DNA of 43,358 nucleotides from CAZEDU01 sp964511185 (GTDB lineage: Bacteria > Myxococcota > Myxococcia > Myxococcales > Myxococcaceae). Below are positions 16,816 through 25,488 of this stretch, piece after piece (position 1 is the stretch's first letter; every line of letters begins with the position of its first letter). The stretch lies in contig CAZEDU010000032.1 of NCBI GenBank assembly GCA_964511185.1, positions 1 to 43,358 of the forward strand. Reading direction: 5' to 3'. Under the pieces are notes generated by a model. It did no database searches. It was not told the DNA's origin and saw only the letters and a program-made list of their open reading frames with translations. The position numbers and the translations under genes are program-made.

Positions 16816-18363
16816 ATGCTGCGTGGGAGCGTCATCGTGGGTTGTCTGCTCGTGCTGGGTTGCGGCGTGGGTCCGCTCGACGGGCCGCTGGAGGAGAACG
16901 CCGCCGTGCTGGCGATTCGCCAAGGGCTGTCGGCCGCCACACAGGTGGGCGCGCGCCAGGTGCCCTCGGCGGCGTTCGCGAACGTGGCCCCCCAGCAGGT
17001 CTTCCACGTCGCCGTGAGCGGCAACGACGCCAACCCCGGCACCCAGGCGCAGCCGTGGCGCACCATCGGCAAGGCGGTGCGGACGTTGGGGCCGGGTCAG
17101 GCCGCGTACGTCCACGGGGGCACGTACCAGGAGCGCCTGTCGATTCAGAGCGCGTCGCGCGACGGCACGGCGAGCGCGCCGATTCGGCTGCAGGCCGCGC
17201 CGGGCGAGACGGTGTATCTGCGCGGCGGCGACGGCAAAGGCGGCCCGATGCTGCGCTGGAGCCGCGCGTACTGGGTGGTGAGCGGGTTTCGCATCGACGC
17301 CGCCGGCTCGAGCGCGCTGGGCGTGCACTTCGAGAACGCGCGCAACGCGGTGCTCGAGAACTGCGACGTGACGGGCGGCGTGGCGCCCAACGCGGTGGTG
17401 CTCTCGGCGTCGACCGACATCGTGATTCGCAACAACACGATTCACGACTACCGCTTCGGCCCCGGGCAAGACAGCCACGGCGTGTTGGTCCTGCCTGGCA
17501 GCCAGCGGGTGTTGATCCAGGGCAACCACTCGTGGGGCAACGCGGGCGACTCGTTTCAGTGCCAGGGCCCGGACACCGGCGGCCCAGGGGCGACGCCCAT
17601 CGACATCACGGTCGAGAAGAACCGGTACCACGAGGATCACGAGAACGCGATCGACATCAAGTCGTGCAGCCGCGTGACGGTGCGCAACAACAAGTTCTTC
17701 AGCTACCGCGCCTCGCCCACCGCGCCCCAGGGCACGGTGATGGTGGTGCACTACTCGGCGAGCGACATCCTCATCGAAGGCAACCGCATCTGGAACAGTG
17801 GCCGCGCGCTCTCGCTCGGCGGCGTGATGGTGTGGAACACGCCGGTCACCAACGTCGTCATCCGGCGCAACCTGGTGTTCGACCAGACGACCGAGCGCAA
17901 CAGCGCGGGAGACGGCTTCCGCATCGGCACGTCCCGGGGCGTGAAGCTGTACAACAACACGTTCGCCAACATCCCCCACTTCGGCATCAAGGTCGGCGAC
18001 GGCGACCGCGGGCCTTCGGCGAGCACCGAGGTCTTCAACAACATCTTCTTCGACACCGGCCGCGCGCTCGACGTCTGGCTGCCGGGCACGACCGGGCTGG
18101 TGAGCGAGAAGAACCTCCTGTTCAACGAGGTCCGGCCCACGGTGGTGCGCATGACCGGCGAGCTGGTGCCGCTGTCGCAGTGGCGCTCGCGCACCGGCCA
18201 GGACCAGACGTCGATCGTGGCCAACCCGCTCTTCATCGACAACCCGCGCTACAACGACTACTTCACCCGGCCCGGCTCGCCGGCGCGCGACGTGGCGATT
18301 CCCACCGGCGACTGGGCGTGCGGCGACGGGACCGACCTCGGCTTCCTCGAGTCCTGCTTCTAG
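16816..18363 (+). CDS. Right-handed parallel beta-helix lipoprotein (pectate-lyase-like fold)
   Basis: The ATG at 16816 has GGGAG five bases upstream and opens a lipoprotein signal peptide ending in LVLGC (Cys16). A DUF1565-type entry motif follows at about 60-100: FHVAVSGNDANPGT, PWRTIGKAV and VHGGTYQE. Then come about ten helix coils marked by Asn ladders such as IVIRNNTIHDY, VLIQGNHSW, VTVEKNRYH-like, VTVRNNKFF, ILIEGNRIW, VVIRRNLVF and VKLYNNTF. The C-terminal segment NPLFIDNPRYNDYFTRPGSPARDVA is the usual end of such proteins. The fold is that of polysaccharide lyases, epimerases and phage depolymerases. I see no set of catalytic residues that would name a substrate. The region 16537-16815 upstream serves two divergent starts and shows no clear promoter. 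It sits between the two paralogous lipoproteins. Confidence 0.88.
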   Translation: MLRGSVIVGCLLVLGCGVGPLDGPLEENAAVLAIRQGLSAATQVGARQVPSAAFANVAPQQVFHVAVSGNDANPGTQAQPWRTIGKAVRTLGPGQAAYVHGGTYQERLSIQSASRDGTASAPIRLQAAPGETVYLRGGDGKGGPMLRWSRAYWVVSGFRIDAAGSSALGVHFENARNAVLENCDVTGGVAPNAVVLSASTDIVIRNNTIHDYRFGPGQDSHGVLVLPGSQRVLIQGNHSWGNAGDSFQCQGPDTGGPGATPIDITVEKNRYHEDHENAIDIKSCSRVTVRNNKFFSYRASPTAPQGTVMVVHYSASDILIEGNRIWNSGRALSLGGVMVWNTPVTNVVIRRNLVFDQTTERNSAGDGFRIGTSRGVKLYNNTFANIPHFGIKVGDGDRGPSASTEVFNNIFFDTGRALDVWLPGTTGLVSEKNLLFNEVRPTVVRMTGELVPLSQWRSRTGQDQTSIVANPLFIDNPRYNDYFTRPGSPARDVAIPTGDWACGDGTDLGFLESCF

Positions 18364-19382
18364 GGAATGAAGGCGGGGGGGACAGTCCCCTCTGGGGACA
18401 GTCCCCTGCCAGACAGCACCACGCGATCGCGGCCGGCGCGTTTGGCTTCGTAGAGCGCCTGGTCGGCCCGCGCGATGAGCGACTCGACCGTGTCCTCGCC
18501 GGTCGCCTCGGCGATGCCCTGGCTGACGGTCACGTAGATGGCGTGGCCGTCGTAGTGGCTGGCCTCGCTGGCGACGCGCTCGCGCACGCGCTCGGCGACC
18601 TGCTGCGCGACGCTCATGCGCGTGCTCTCCAGCAGGATGGCGAACTCCTCGCCGCCGAAGCGGCCGATCACGTCCAGGTCCCGCGTCGCGGCCTTGAGCC
18701 TTTGCGCCACGTCGCGCAGCACCGCGTCGCCGGCCAGGTGGCCCCAGCGGTCGTTGACCGTCTTGAACAGATCGACGTCGGCCATCACCAGGCAGAACGG
18801 CACGCCGTCGCGCTGCGCCGCCCGCAGCTTCAGCTTGAGCACCGCCATCACGTGATCGCGGTTGAGCACGCCCGTGAGCTTGTCCGCGGTGATCTGCTCC
18901 TGAATCGCGTCGACCGTCTCTCTGAAGTCCTCGGCCTGGATCAGCTGGAACGTCTCGGCGGCGAGCGACAGATCGAGCGTGAACACCTTGAGCGCCGCCT
19001 CCAGGTGCTCGGCGGTGAGCGCGGGCAAGCGGCGGAGGAGCGACTGCTGCGCCACGCGCATCGCGCATTGATAGACGCCGAACGGGACGCCCCAGCGCGC
19101 GTGCGTGAGGCCCAGCTGCAGGCGCTCTTCGAAGTAGCGCTCCTCGGCGACGCCCACGCCCCAGGTCGCAAGCTGGGAATGGATCGTCCGCTCGAGCAGG
19201 CCCGCCTCGATCGCGCGGTACTCCGGGAAGAGCCGGACCTTCTCGACGATCTCCGTCCTCACCCGCTCGAGCGCGGGCGCCAGCACCTTCTGGTGCAGCG
19301 CTTGGGCGAGCGCCTGGTCGCGGTCACTCAGCTCGAGCAAGGCGAGGCGCTGGGCCCTGCCCCGCGCGTCGAAGTCGAGCAT
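18360..19382 (-). CDS. Diguanylate cyclase with a globin-like sensor domain
   Basis: The C-terminal half is a complete GGDEF domain with an active GGEEF signature, preceded by DKLTGVLNRDHV and DVDLFKTVNDRWGH. It should make cyclic di-GMP from two GTP. There is no clear RxxD inhibitory site. The N-terminal 170 residues lack membrane segments and resemble a globin-coupled sensor: the run YFEERLQLGLTHARWGVPFGVYQ matches the F-helix region of protoglobin-type sensors, with His (residue 94 from this start) as the expected haem ligand. Oxygen or another gas would then set its activity (inference). The start is not certain: ATG at 19382 lacks a good ribosome site and the frame is open to 19523, which would overlap the next gene. 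The last 17 residues are encoded by palindromic repeats. It may be co-transcribed with the paralog gene upstream. Confidence 0.85.
   Translation of the reverse strand: MLDFDARGRAQRLALLELSDRDQALAQALHQKVLAPALERVRTEIVEKVRLFPEYRAIEAGLLERTIHSQLATWGVGVAEERYFEERLQLGLTHARWGVPFGVYQCAMRVAQQSLLRRLPALTAEHLEAALKVFTLDLSLAAETFQLIQAEDFRETVDAIQEQITADKLTGVLNRDHVMAVLKLKLRAAQRDGVPFCLVMADVDLFKTVNDRWGHLAGDAVLRDVAQRLKAATRDLDVIGRFGGEEFAILLESTRMSVAQQVAERVRERVASEASHYDGHAIYVTVSQGIAEATGEDTVESLIARADQALYEAKRAGRDRVVLSGRGLSPEGTVPPAFIP
18378..18406. repeat. Two tandem copies of the palindrome GGGGACAGTCCCC
   Basis: The 13-base palindrome occurs at 18378-18390 and 18394-18406, separated by TCT. Each is a 6-bp perfect inverted repeat around one A. 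They lie just past the beta-helix stop codon and within the coding 3' end of the cyclase gene. They might act as a transcription end for either gene or be a dispersed genomic repeat. No other copy occurs in the window. Confidence 0.85.
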
Positions 19383-19503
19383 CTCGCAGTAAGTGAGTGA
19401 CACGCTGGGGGCTCGAATGAGCAGGCATTGTACTGATCCGCTCGAAAGCCCCCGACGAAATTCCCACGGCGCCAACTGCCGACAGTGTGCGCGCGCACGC
19501 GGC

Positions 19504-20484
19504 TCAATCGCACCGCACCGCACCCAGCCGCGAGCTCAGCTTGCCCTGGATCGAGTAGTGCCGGAGCGACTCGGCGAACGCGAGATCGCGCGACGTGTTC
19601 GACATGAACGGCAGGTCCCACTTCCACGCGCCCGGGCCGCCGTTCTCGATCAGGAGCGCCCCGCGGTGCCGGCTCAAGTTCGCCCAGACGTAGAACATGC
19701 GGTCGATGAAGACCGACGGGTAGCGGCCATCCGCGAAGCGGTCGGTCACGCCGAACAGCACCGACAGGTGGCTGTCGCTGCCCAGCACGCGGCGCCGCTC
19801 GGCGAGCCACTTGAAGCGCGCCTGCGGGAACGCGCCTTCGCCGCCGCGGAAGTACGCCGCGAGCCAGCGATCGCGCTCGGCGGACGTGCGGCCCGACGCG
19901 CAGTAGGCGGACTGATGCGGGTACATCTCCACGGAGATCGCCGCGCCCGCGTCGAGCAGCGCGTCGATGGCGGGGTTGAGGCGCGCGTAGGACACGGCGG
20001 TCCCGTACACGACGTACGCGCCCCAGCGCCCGCGGTACTGCGGATAATTCTTCCGGAGGTGCTTGGCGGCCTGCGCCACCTTGCCGATCGAGTCGCTCGA
20101 CAGCTCGTCGATCATCACGCGCAAGGGCGGCTCGACATCGCTGAACGCCTGGTGAATCGCCTCGGCGAGCGCGACGCCATCCGGGAAGTGGCCGTCGTGA
20201 ATGTGCCGCGTCCACCGGGTGTGCGGCACCGAGTCGGGGCGGTTCTGCGAGGCGATGATCGGCCCGGCGCCCCCTTGGGCCAGCGCGAGGATGGAGTCCC
20301 ACGCGTACGGCTCGTCGCGCACCACGGTGTGAAAGCCATGCGGCGGAAGCCCGGCCGCCCCGAGCGCCGACTGAATCGGTCCGAACTCGTCGTCCTCCTC
20401 CAGGCCGAACAGCTCGGCCTCACCGGGGCCGCAGGCGAACAGCGCGGGCAACGCGAGCAACGCGAGTCGAAGGGGCAGGCGCAA
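19504..20484 (-). CDS. Lipoprotein of an unrecognised family, paralog B
   Basis: I take the TTG at 20484 as start: AGGAG lies seven bases upstream (20492-20496), and it gives a compact signal peptide ending in LFAC (Cys about 18) and 326 residues, almost the 324 of paralog A. An ATG at 20538 is in frame but lacks a ribosome site and puts an Arg-rich tail before the signal. The protein aligns with paralog A along its full length, with the same landmarks (GFHTVVRD, GPIIASQNRPDSVP, GRWGAY, SYARLNPAID, SAYCASG, SHLSVLFGVTD, NGGPGAWKWD, MSNTSRDLAF). Identity is well over half by eye. The function is unknown. The globin-cyclase gene follows on the same strand after about 120 bases. Confidence 0.8.
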   Translation of the reverse strand: MRLPLRLALLALPALFACGPGEAELFGLEEDDEFGPIQSALGAAGLPPHGFHTVVRDEPYAWDSILALAQGGAGPIIASQNRPDSVPHTRWTRHIHDGHFPDGVALAEAIHQAFSDVEPPLRVMIDELSSDSIGKVAQAAKHLRKNYPQYRGRWGAYVVYGTAVSYARLNPAIDALLDAGAAISVEMYPHQSAYCASGRTSAERDRWLAAYFRGGEGAFPQARFKWLAERRRVLGSDSHLSVLFGVTDRFADGRYPSVFIDRMFYVWANLSRHRGALLIENGGPGAWKWDLPFMSNTSRDLAFAESLRHYSIQGKLSSRLGAVRCD

Positions 20485-20758
20485 GGGCGATCTCCTGAAG
20501 GGTCCGCGGAGCCCCAAAGCGCGCGCCGTACCAACCATGCATCGGGCGGAAATGACTCGAGATAATCCGACCCGCGCCAGAGCGGTTTACACGACGACTC
20601 GGTCGAGTTTCGGTCAGCCGGTGACCGAGAGCGCGACGTCACTCGAGCGTTTCAGGGCAGCGTCGCGCGAGCGACTCACCCCAAACCGATAGCGTGCCCG
20701 CATGCAGCGCCAACGTGAGGCTGGAGGCTCACTCAGAAACCGACTAACAGGAGCAACC

Positions 20759-21211
20759 ATGAACGCGAAAGCGCAAATCAGCATCCGGGCCTCCAAGGAA
20801 GCCGTCTGGAACGCGATCACCGATATCGAGAATGCACCGAACCGCATCACAGGAATACAAAAGGTCGAGATCCTCGAAAAGCCGGCGGGCGGCCTGGTGG
20901 GATTGAAATGGCGGGAAACCCGAACGATGTTCGGAAAAGTGGCCACTGAAGTGATGTGGATCACCGAAGCGGTCAGCAACAGCTACTACCAAACCCGCGC
21001 TGAAAGCCACGGCGCGATCTACACCAGCCGCTTGTCGGTGCAGGAGCAGCAGGGAACTGCGTTGCTGAGCATGGAATTCTCCGGCAAAGCCCGAACCTTC
21101 GGCGCCAAAGTCATGACCGGGCTGCTTGGATGGATGTTCCGAGGCGCGACCCAGAAAGCAATCCAGAAGGATCTCGACGACATCAAGAAATCCATTGAGG
21201 GAAGCGCCTGA
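20759..21211 (+). CDS. SRPBCC-fold (START/polyketide-cyclase-like) small protein
   Basis: The ATG at 20759 has GGAG five bases upstream; a frame-open start 57 bases earlier has none. The 150-residue product begins with the typical first strand and helix of the family, ISIRASKEAVWNAITDIENAPNR, then WRETRTMFGK and the long C-terminal helix ATQKAIQKDLDDIKKSIE. These proteins hold a hydrophobic ligand in a deep pocket; the ligand is not predictable here. The gene is noticeably less GC-rich and uses A-ending codons (GAA, AAA, GGA, ACA) more than its neighbours, which hints at a separate origin. It converges with the large flavoprotein gene, 29 bases between stops. The 274-base region before it (20485-20758) shows no promoter I can support. 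Confidence 0.8.
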   Translation: MNAKAQISIRASKEAVWNAITDIENAPNRITGIQKVEILEKPAGGLVGLKWRETRTMFGKVATEVMWITEAVSNSYYQTRAESHGAIYTSRLSVQEQQGTALLSMEFSGKARTFGAKVMTGLLGWMFRGATQKAIQKDLDDIKKSIEGSA

Positions 21212-21240
21212 GTACGCCAGCGACGTGAAGGAGCTCCCGG

Positions 21241-24200
21241 CTAAACGCGCTTGAGCTCCGGAGCCTGCTGCAGCAGGTGGTCGAGCCACAGGTTCGAGAG
21301 CTTCTCGGTCAGGCTGTTGGCCCGAAGCCGCGTATTGAGGTGTGCCCAGTCGACGTGGTCGAGCTTCTGGTCCTGGTTGAAGCACGAGAAGACGACCGTC
21401 TCTTTGCCGGTCGCTGGGTCCACGTGCTTCTGCAGGCACTGCGCGCAGATCTCTTTCATCATGCACTGCATCGGCGAGTTGATGCTTCCGAGCGCCTCGT
21501 GCTCCTGCTTCAAGTGCGGCGCGAGCACGGTGTGCCGCGCCTCCTTCACCGCGCGCATCATGCGGTCGGAGCCAATGGCGATGATCCGGTCGACTTGGGC
21601 GAGCGTGGTGACGGGCTGGATGCCGAGCTTGCCCTCCGCGTAGGCGACCATCGCCTGCACCACGTTGCCGCGGAAGCTCGCGTCCTGCGGCCGTCGCGCC
21701 GGGATCAGGTCGCCCGTATCGACCGACCAGATGACCTGGTCCGTGCCGGCCTCGACCTCGTCCATCTTGTAGCAGTCGCCCTTCTGACGGTACGCGGCGA
21801 AGTACAGGACGCGGCAGCCGGCGGCCTTGAGCGCCTGGCCGATGGAGAAGAGCACCGCGTTGCCCAGGCCACCGCCGGCGAGCAGCACCGTCTCTCCTTG
21901 CGGAATCTCGGTGGGCGCGCCGGTCGGCCCCATCAGCACCACCGGCTCGTTGGGCTTGAGCGTCGCGCACAGCCGCGACGACGAGCCCATCTCGAGCACG
22001 ATGACCGAGAGCAGGCCCTTGGGCTTGTCGACCCACGCGCCGGTGAGCGCCAGCCCCTCCATCGTCATGCGGGTGCCGTCGATCTTCGGCGCGAGCGTCT
22101 CGTAGTTCTGCAGGCGGTAGAACTGCCCCGGGTGGAAGTGCTCGGCGGCGAACGGCGCGCGCACCACCACTTCGACGATCGTCGGCGTCAGCCGGTTGAC
22201 CGCCACCACCGCGGCCTTCAGCGCGTCGTCGAGCCGCGCGAACAGCGCGCCGCGCCGCTTGTCGCGCTCGCGCTGGGCGGGCTCGTCGCTCAAGTCGAGC
22301 GCGGCGAAGTCCTGCTCGAACAGCGCGACGACGTGCGGGTAGCCGTCCTTGGCCGACGCCATCGCCTTCACCACGTTGCCGGCGTAGGTCGGGTGGTTGT
22401 CGCCGTAGAACGAGATGAAGCGGCCGTCCTTCTGGTACGAGGTGAAGAAGCCGGCCGGCTTGCCCAGGTCCTCGTGCGCCTCGGCGCGCCGGAGCTGAAG
22501 GCCGTTCGGCCCGCGCTCGACGACGTGCCCCTGGAAGAACGACCCGTCCTCGTCGAGCTGGAAGGTGCCGCCGTGCTCCTTCTCGTACGTGATGTTCGGC
22601 GAGGTGCCCGCGGCGACGCAGACCGTCTTGGCGGGGATCTCCAGCTTCTCGCCGGTGCCTTTGAGCTTGCCGTCGATGACCGCCATGCGCTCGAAGGTCA
22701 TCGCGCGCACGGCGCCGTACTCGTCGGCGTGCGCCTCGACCGGGCTCATGCGCTCGATGAAGCGAATCCCCTCCTCCAGCGCCTTGGCCACCTCTTCGTG
22801 GTTGAGCCGGTACGCCGGCGAGTCGTTCAGCGTGCGGCGGTAGCAGATCGACACCCCGCCCCAGCCGCGCACCAGCTGGGTGAAGTCGGGCAGCTCGCCC
22901 GCCGCCTTCGCCCGCGCGCGCTCGGCGCGGACCGCCCGGCCGTGCGCGAGGAAGGTGGCGAGGATCTGCTTCTCCTCGTGGTCGAGCCGCTCCGTCACCG
23001 CCGCCTCGCCGCGCTCGGCGACGAGCTTCTCGTGGCGCGCGAGCACCTTCTCGACCTGCAGCGGGTAGTAGGCGGCCAGCTCGGTCGCGGTGTCGATGGC
23101 GGTCAAGCCGCCGCCGATCACCACCGCCGGCAGCTGCACCTGCAGGTTGGCCATCGAGTCTTCCTTGAACGCGCCGGTGAGCTGCAGCGCCATCAAGAAG
23201 TCGGAGGCCTTGCGGATGCCGCGGATCAGGTTGTTCTTGATGTGGATGATGGTCGGCTTGCCGGCGCCCGCGGCGATGGCGACGTGGTCGAAGCCGAGCT
23301 TCCACGCGTCCTCGACCGTGAGCGTGCCGCCGAAGCGCACGCCGCCGTAGATCGAAAAGCCCTCCCGGCGCGCGAGCGTCAGGTGGATGAGGGTGAGGAA
23401 GTTCTTGTCCCAGCGAACGGTGATGCCGTACTCCGAGACGCCGCCGAACCCCGCCAGCACGCGCTCGTCGAGCTCGCGGGTGAGCGCCGAGAAGTCGCGG
23501 ATCGGCTCGAGCGGGTGGCCGTTCTTTCCCGTGAGCGCGTCGGGGAACGGCTCGATCTTCAGGCCGTCGATGCCCGCGACCGCGAAGCCCTCGTTCAAGA
23601 GGTAGTGCGAGAGCGTGTAGCCGGCCGGCCCCAGGCCCACCACCAGCACGTTCTTGCCCAGGTACGGCAGGGCGTAGGGGCGGCGCACGTTGAGCGGGTT
23701 CCAGCGCGTGAGCAGGCCGTAGATCTCGAACCCGTACGGCAGCGCGAGCACGTCGGTGAGGATGGACGTTTCGATCTGCGGGATGTTGACCGGCTCCTGC
23801 TTCTGAAAGATGCAGGCCTTCATGCAGTCGTTGCAGATGCGGTGGCCGGTGCCGGGGCACATGGGGTTGTCGAGCGCCACCATCGCCAGCGCGCCGATCG
23901 CATCGCCCTGCGACTTGAGCAGGTGCGCCTCGGAGATCCGCTCGTCGAGCGGACAGCCGGTGAGCGGGATGCCCAGCGGGTTCTTCTTGAAGGTGTTCCC
24001 CTCCGCGGCGGGGTCCTTCGCGGGGAAGCCCTTGGAGCACGAGTCCTTCTCGCGCTCGTGGCAGATCACGCAGTAGTCGACCTCGCCCATCACCTGGCGC
24101 TGCGTCATGCGCCGGTCGGTCAGCTCGAAGCCGTCCCGCCGCCGAAGGTGCGCGTCGGGCCCCTCCACCGCCTCGGGCAGCTTCGGGTCGGGGTGCTTGA

Positions 24201-25038
24201 GCTCGACCAGCGCGTCGAACTGCAGCGGCTTGGGCACGGCGTGCGTCGCCCAGCTCTTCAGCGCCTGCTTGCCGCGCGGGTGCAGCGTGCGCGCGTAGGT
24301 CCACCGGTCGGCGAGCGACAGGAGGTTGCGCACCGCCTGCAGCTCCTCGGCGTCGGTCCCCTTGGGGAGCAGGCTCGAGCCGAACGCGTCCTTGCCGGCC
24401 TGGGTCGAGAGCGCCGCCGCGCGAATCGACTGCCACCTTTCGCGGAGCGCCTGCCCTTGCGCCTCGCCCTCCGGCGTCTTCGCGAGCTGCCCCGAGAAGC
24501 ACCGCTCGAGCTGCAAGAGCGTCAGCACCGCGTGCGCGACCTGGGACTCCGGATCTTCCTTGCCTTCGGGGAACGCGAGCTGAAGCAGCAGCTGCATGCG
24601 CGCGGCGAGCGCGTCCAGCTCGTCGGCGGTGGGCCGGTCGGCCGCGCCCTTCTTGAACACGCGCCGGGTGATGAACTCGCGCTTGAAGTCGAAGAGCGGC
24701 TTGTGCGCCTGAAGCGCGGCCCCGAGCGCCTTCGCCTGCGCGTCGACGCCGAACAGCGCCACCAGAAAGCGCGACAGCTGGGCGCCGACGCGGACCAGCA
24801 GCTCCGACTCGGCCGGCGGCGCCAGCCCCTGGCCCTTGTTGCGGCGGTAGGCCTCGAACGCCTGCGCGAGCGCGGGCTCGGCGGCCGCCAGCTCTCGATT
24901 GAACCGCTCGGCCAGCCGCTGGAGGCCCGAGGGGCGATAGAGGTCTTCGAAGGTGAAGTCGTCGAAGCCGAGCACCAGCTCGGCAGGCAAGGGAGCGCTG
25001 GAGGTCTGTGAACGCATGTCGGTGACGAAGAAGAACAC
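21241..25038 (-). CDS. Giant fused flavoprotein: GltD/NfnB-like plus PyrK/NfnA-like, with an N-terminal extension
   Basis: About 1265 residues. Residues 1-310 are helical, with no motif I know. An Fe-S region follows at about 323-410: CVIC, DSC, GCPLDE, then CPGTGHRICNDCMKAC, as in the N-terminus of GltD-type subunits. An FAD fold starts at VLVVGLGPAGYTLSHYL (about 464) and an NAD(P) fold at AVVIGGGLTAIDTATELA (about 645). From about 940 a ferredoxin-reductase-like part begins (HPGQFYRLQNY, VLLAGGGLGNAVL). It ends with a PyrK/NfnA-style cysteine cluster CMMKEICAQC plus a later SC. This is NfnB joined to NfnA, so electron transfer between NAD(P)H pools and an Fe-S carrier, possibly bifurcating, is likely. 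The start is GTG 25038 or ATG 25017; neither has a good ribosome site. Confidence 0.85.
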   Translation of the reverse strand: MFFFVTDMRSQTSSAPLPAELVLGFDDFTFEDLYRPSGLQRLAERFNRELAAAEPALAQAFEAYRRNKGQGLAPPAESELLVRVGAQLSRFLVALFGVDAQAKALGAALQAHKPLFDFKREFITRRVFKKGAADRPTADELDALAARMQLLLQLAFPEGKEDPESQVAHAVLTLLQLERCFSGQLAKTPEGEAQGQALRERWQSIRAAALSTQAGKDAFGSSLLPKGTDAEELQAVRNLLSLADRWTYARTLHPRGKQALKSWATHAVPKPLQFDALVELKHPDPKLPEAVEGPDAHLRRRDGFELTDRRMTQRQVMGEVDYCVICHEREKDSCSKGFPAKDPAAEGNTFKKNPLGIPLTGCPLDERISEAHLLKSQGDAIGALAMVALDNPMCPGTGHRICNDCMKACIFQKQEPVNIPQIETSILTDVLALPYGFEIYGLLTRWNPLNVRRPYALPYLGKNVLVVGLGPAGYTLSHYLLNEGFAVAGIDGLKIEPFPDALTGKNGHPLEPIRDFSALTRELDERVLAGFGGVSEYGITVRWDKNFLTLIHLTLARREGFSIYGGVRFGGTLTVEDAWKLGFDHVAIAAGAGKPTIIHIKNNLIRGIRKASDFLMALQLTGAFKEDSMANLQVQLPAVVIGGGLTAIDTATELAAYYPLQVEKVLARHEKLVAERGEAAVTERLDHEEKQILATFLAHGRAVRAERARAKAAGELPDFTQLVRGWGGVSICYRRTLNDSPAYRLNHEEVAKALEEGIRFIERMSPVEAHADEYGAVRAMTFERMAVIDGKLKGTGEKLEIPAKTVCVAAGTSPNITYEKEHGGTFQLDEDGSFFQGHVVERGPNGLQLRRAEAHEDLGKPAGFFTSYQKDGRFISFYGDNHPTYAGNVVKAMASAKDGYPHVVALFEQDFAALDLSDEPAQRERDKRRGALFARLDDALKAAVVAVNRLTPTIVEVVVRAPFAAEHFHPGQFYRLQNYETLAPKIDGTRMTMEGLALTGAWVDKPKGLLSVIVLEMGSSSRLCATLKPNEPVVLMGPTGAPTEIPQGETVLLAGGGLGNAVLFSIGQALKAAGCRVLYFAAYRQKGDCYKMDEVEAGTDQVIWSVDTGDLIPARRPQDASFRGNVVQAMVAYAEGKLGIQPVTTLAQVDRIIAIGSDRMMRAVKEARHTVLAPHLKQEHEALGSINSPMQCMMKEICAQCLQKHVDPATGKETVVFSCFNQDQKLDHVDWAHLNTRLRANSLTEKLSNLWLDHLLQQAPELKRV

Positions 25039-25112
25039 ATCTCGCGGCGCCGTCTATCCGCAACTTGCGCGCGAGGCTCCCATTCGCGCCGCCGCCATGG
25101 CATGAAGCATCC

Positions 25113-25424
25113 GTGGACTTCACGCGCGCCCTGCCTCGGCTCAAGCGCCCGCTCGTCTTCATCCTGCCCGACGGCTGGCGCGGCGACGTGGTCGACTTGT
25201 CCGCCACCGGCCTGCGCCTGCAGACCGTCGCGGTGCTGCAGCCCAACCTGCTCATCGAGGGCAAGCTCATCATCGATGAGAGCCGGCAGATCCCGCTCAA
25301 GGGCACGGTCATCTGGACCTCGCCGCCCGACCACCGCGGCTTCGTCCCCGCGGAGCTGGGGCTGCAGCTCATCGATCCGCCGGCCGAGTACCTCCAGGCG
25401 CTCGCGCAGCTGTTCGCCGACTGA
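25113..25424 (+). CDS. PilZ-domain protein
   Basis: A small protein of about 103 residues if it starts at GTG 25113 (MDFTRALPR); the frame is open to a TTG at 25065 and the true start is uncertain. It has the c-di-GMP-binding PilZ signature: Arg-rich start RALPRLKRP, then the DLSATG motif (D/NxSxxG) on strand RGDVVDLSATGLRL, then GTVIW and LGLQL strands of the barrel. It would link c-di-GMP to an output by protein contact. A diguanylate cyclase lies 6 kb away in the same window, but no direct tie can be shown. It is transcribed divergently from the large flavoprotein gene. Confidence 0.78.
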   Translation: MDFTRALPRLKRPLVFILPDGWRGDVVDLSATGLRLQTVAVLQPNLLIEGKLIIDESRQIPLKGTVIWTSPPDHRGFVPAELGLQLIDPPAEYLQALAQLFAD

Positions 25425-25488
25425 TCCTCGACGGGCGTGACGGAAGTCCCCGGGTGCTCCCAATCCACGCGCAGAAAGGAAACCGTTC

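Noticed and set aside
18378..18406. Palindromic pair considered as insertion-sequence ends or attachment sites
   Set aside because: No transposase or integrase is nearby and no target-site duplication is seen.
20744..25468. Very long open frame (about 1570 codons) on the minus strand through the flavoprotein gene
   Set aside because: It is an Arg/Ala/Gly-rich shadow of the flavoprotein in another frame and has no domain pattern; high GC makes such frames common.
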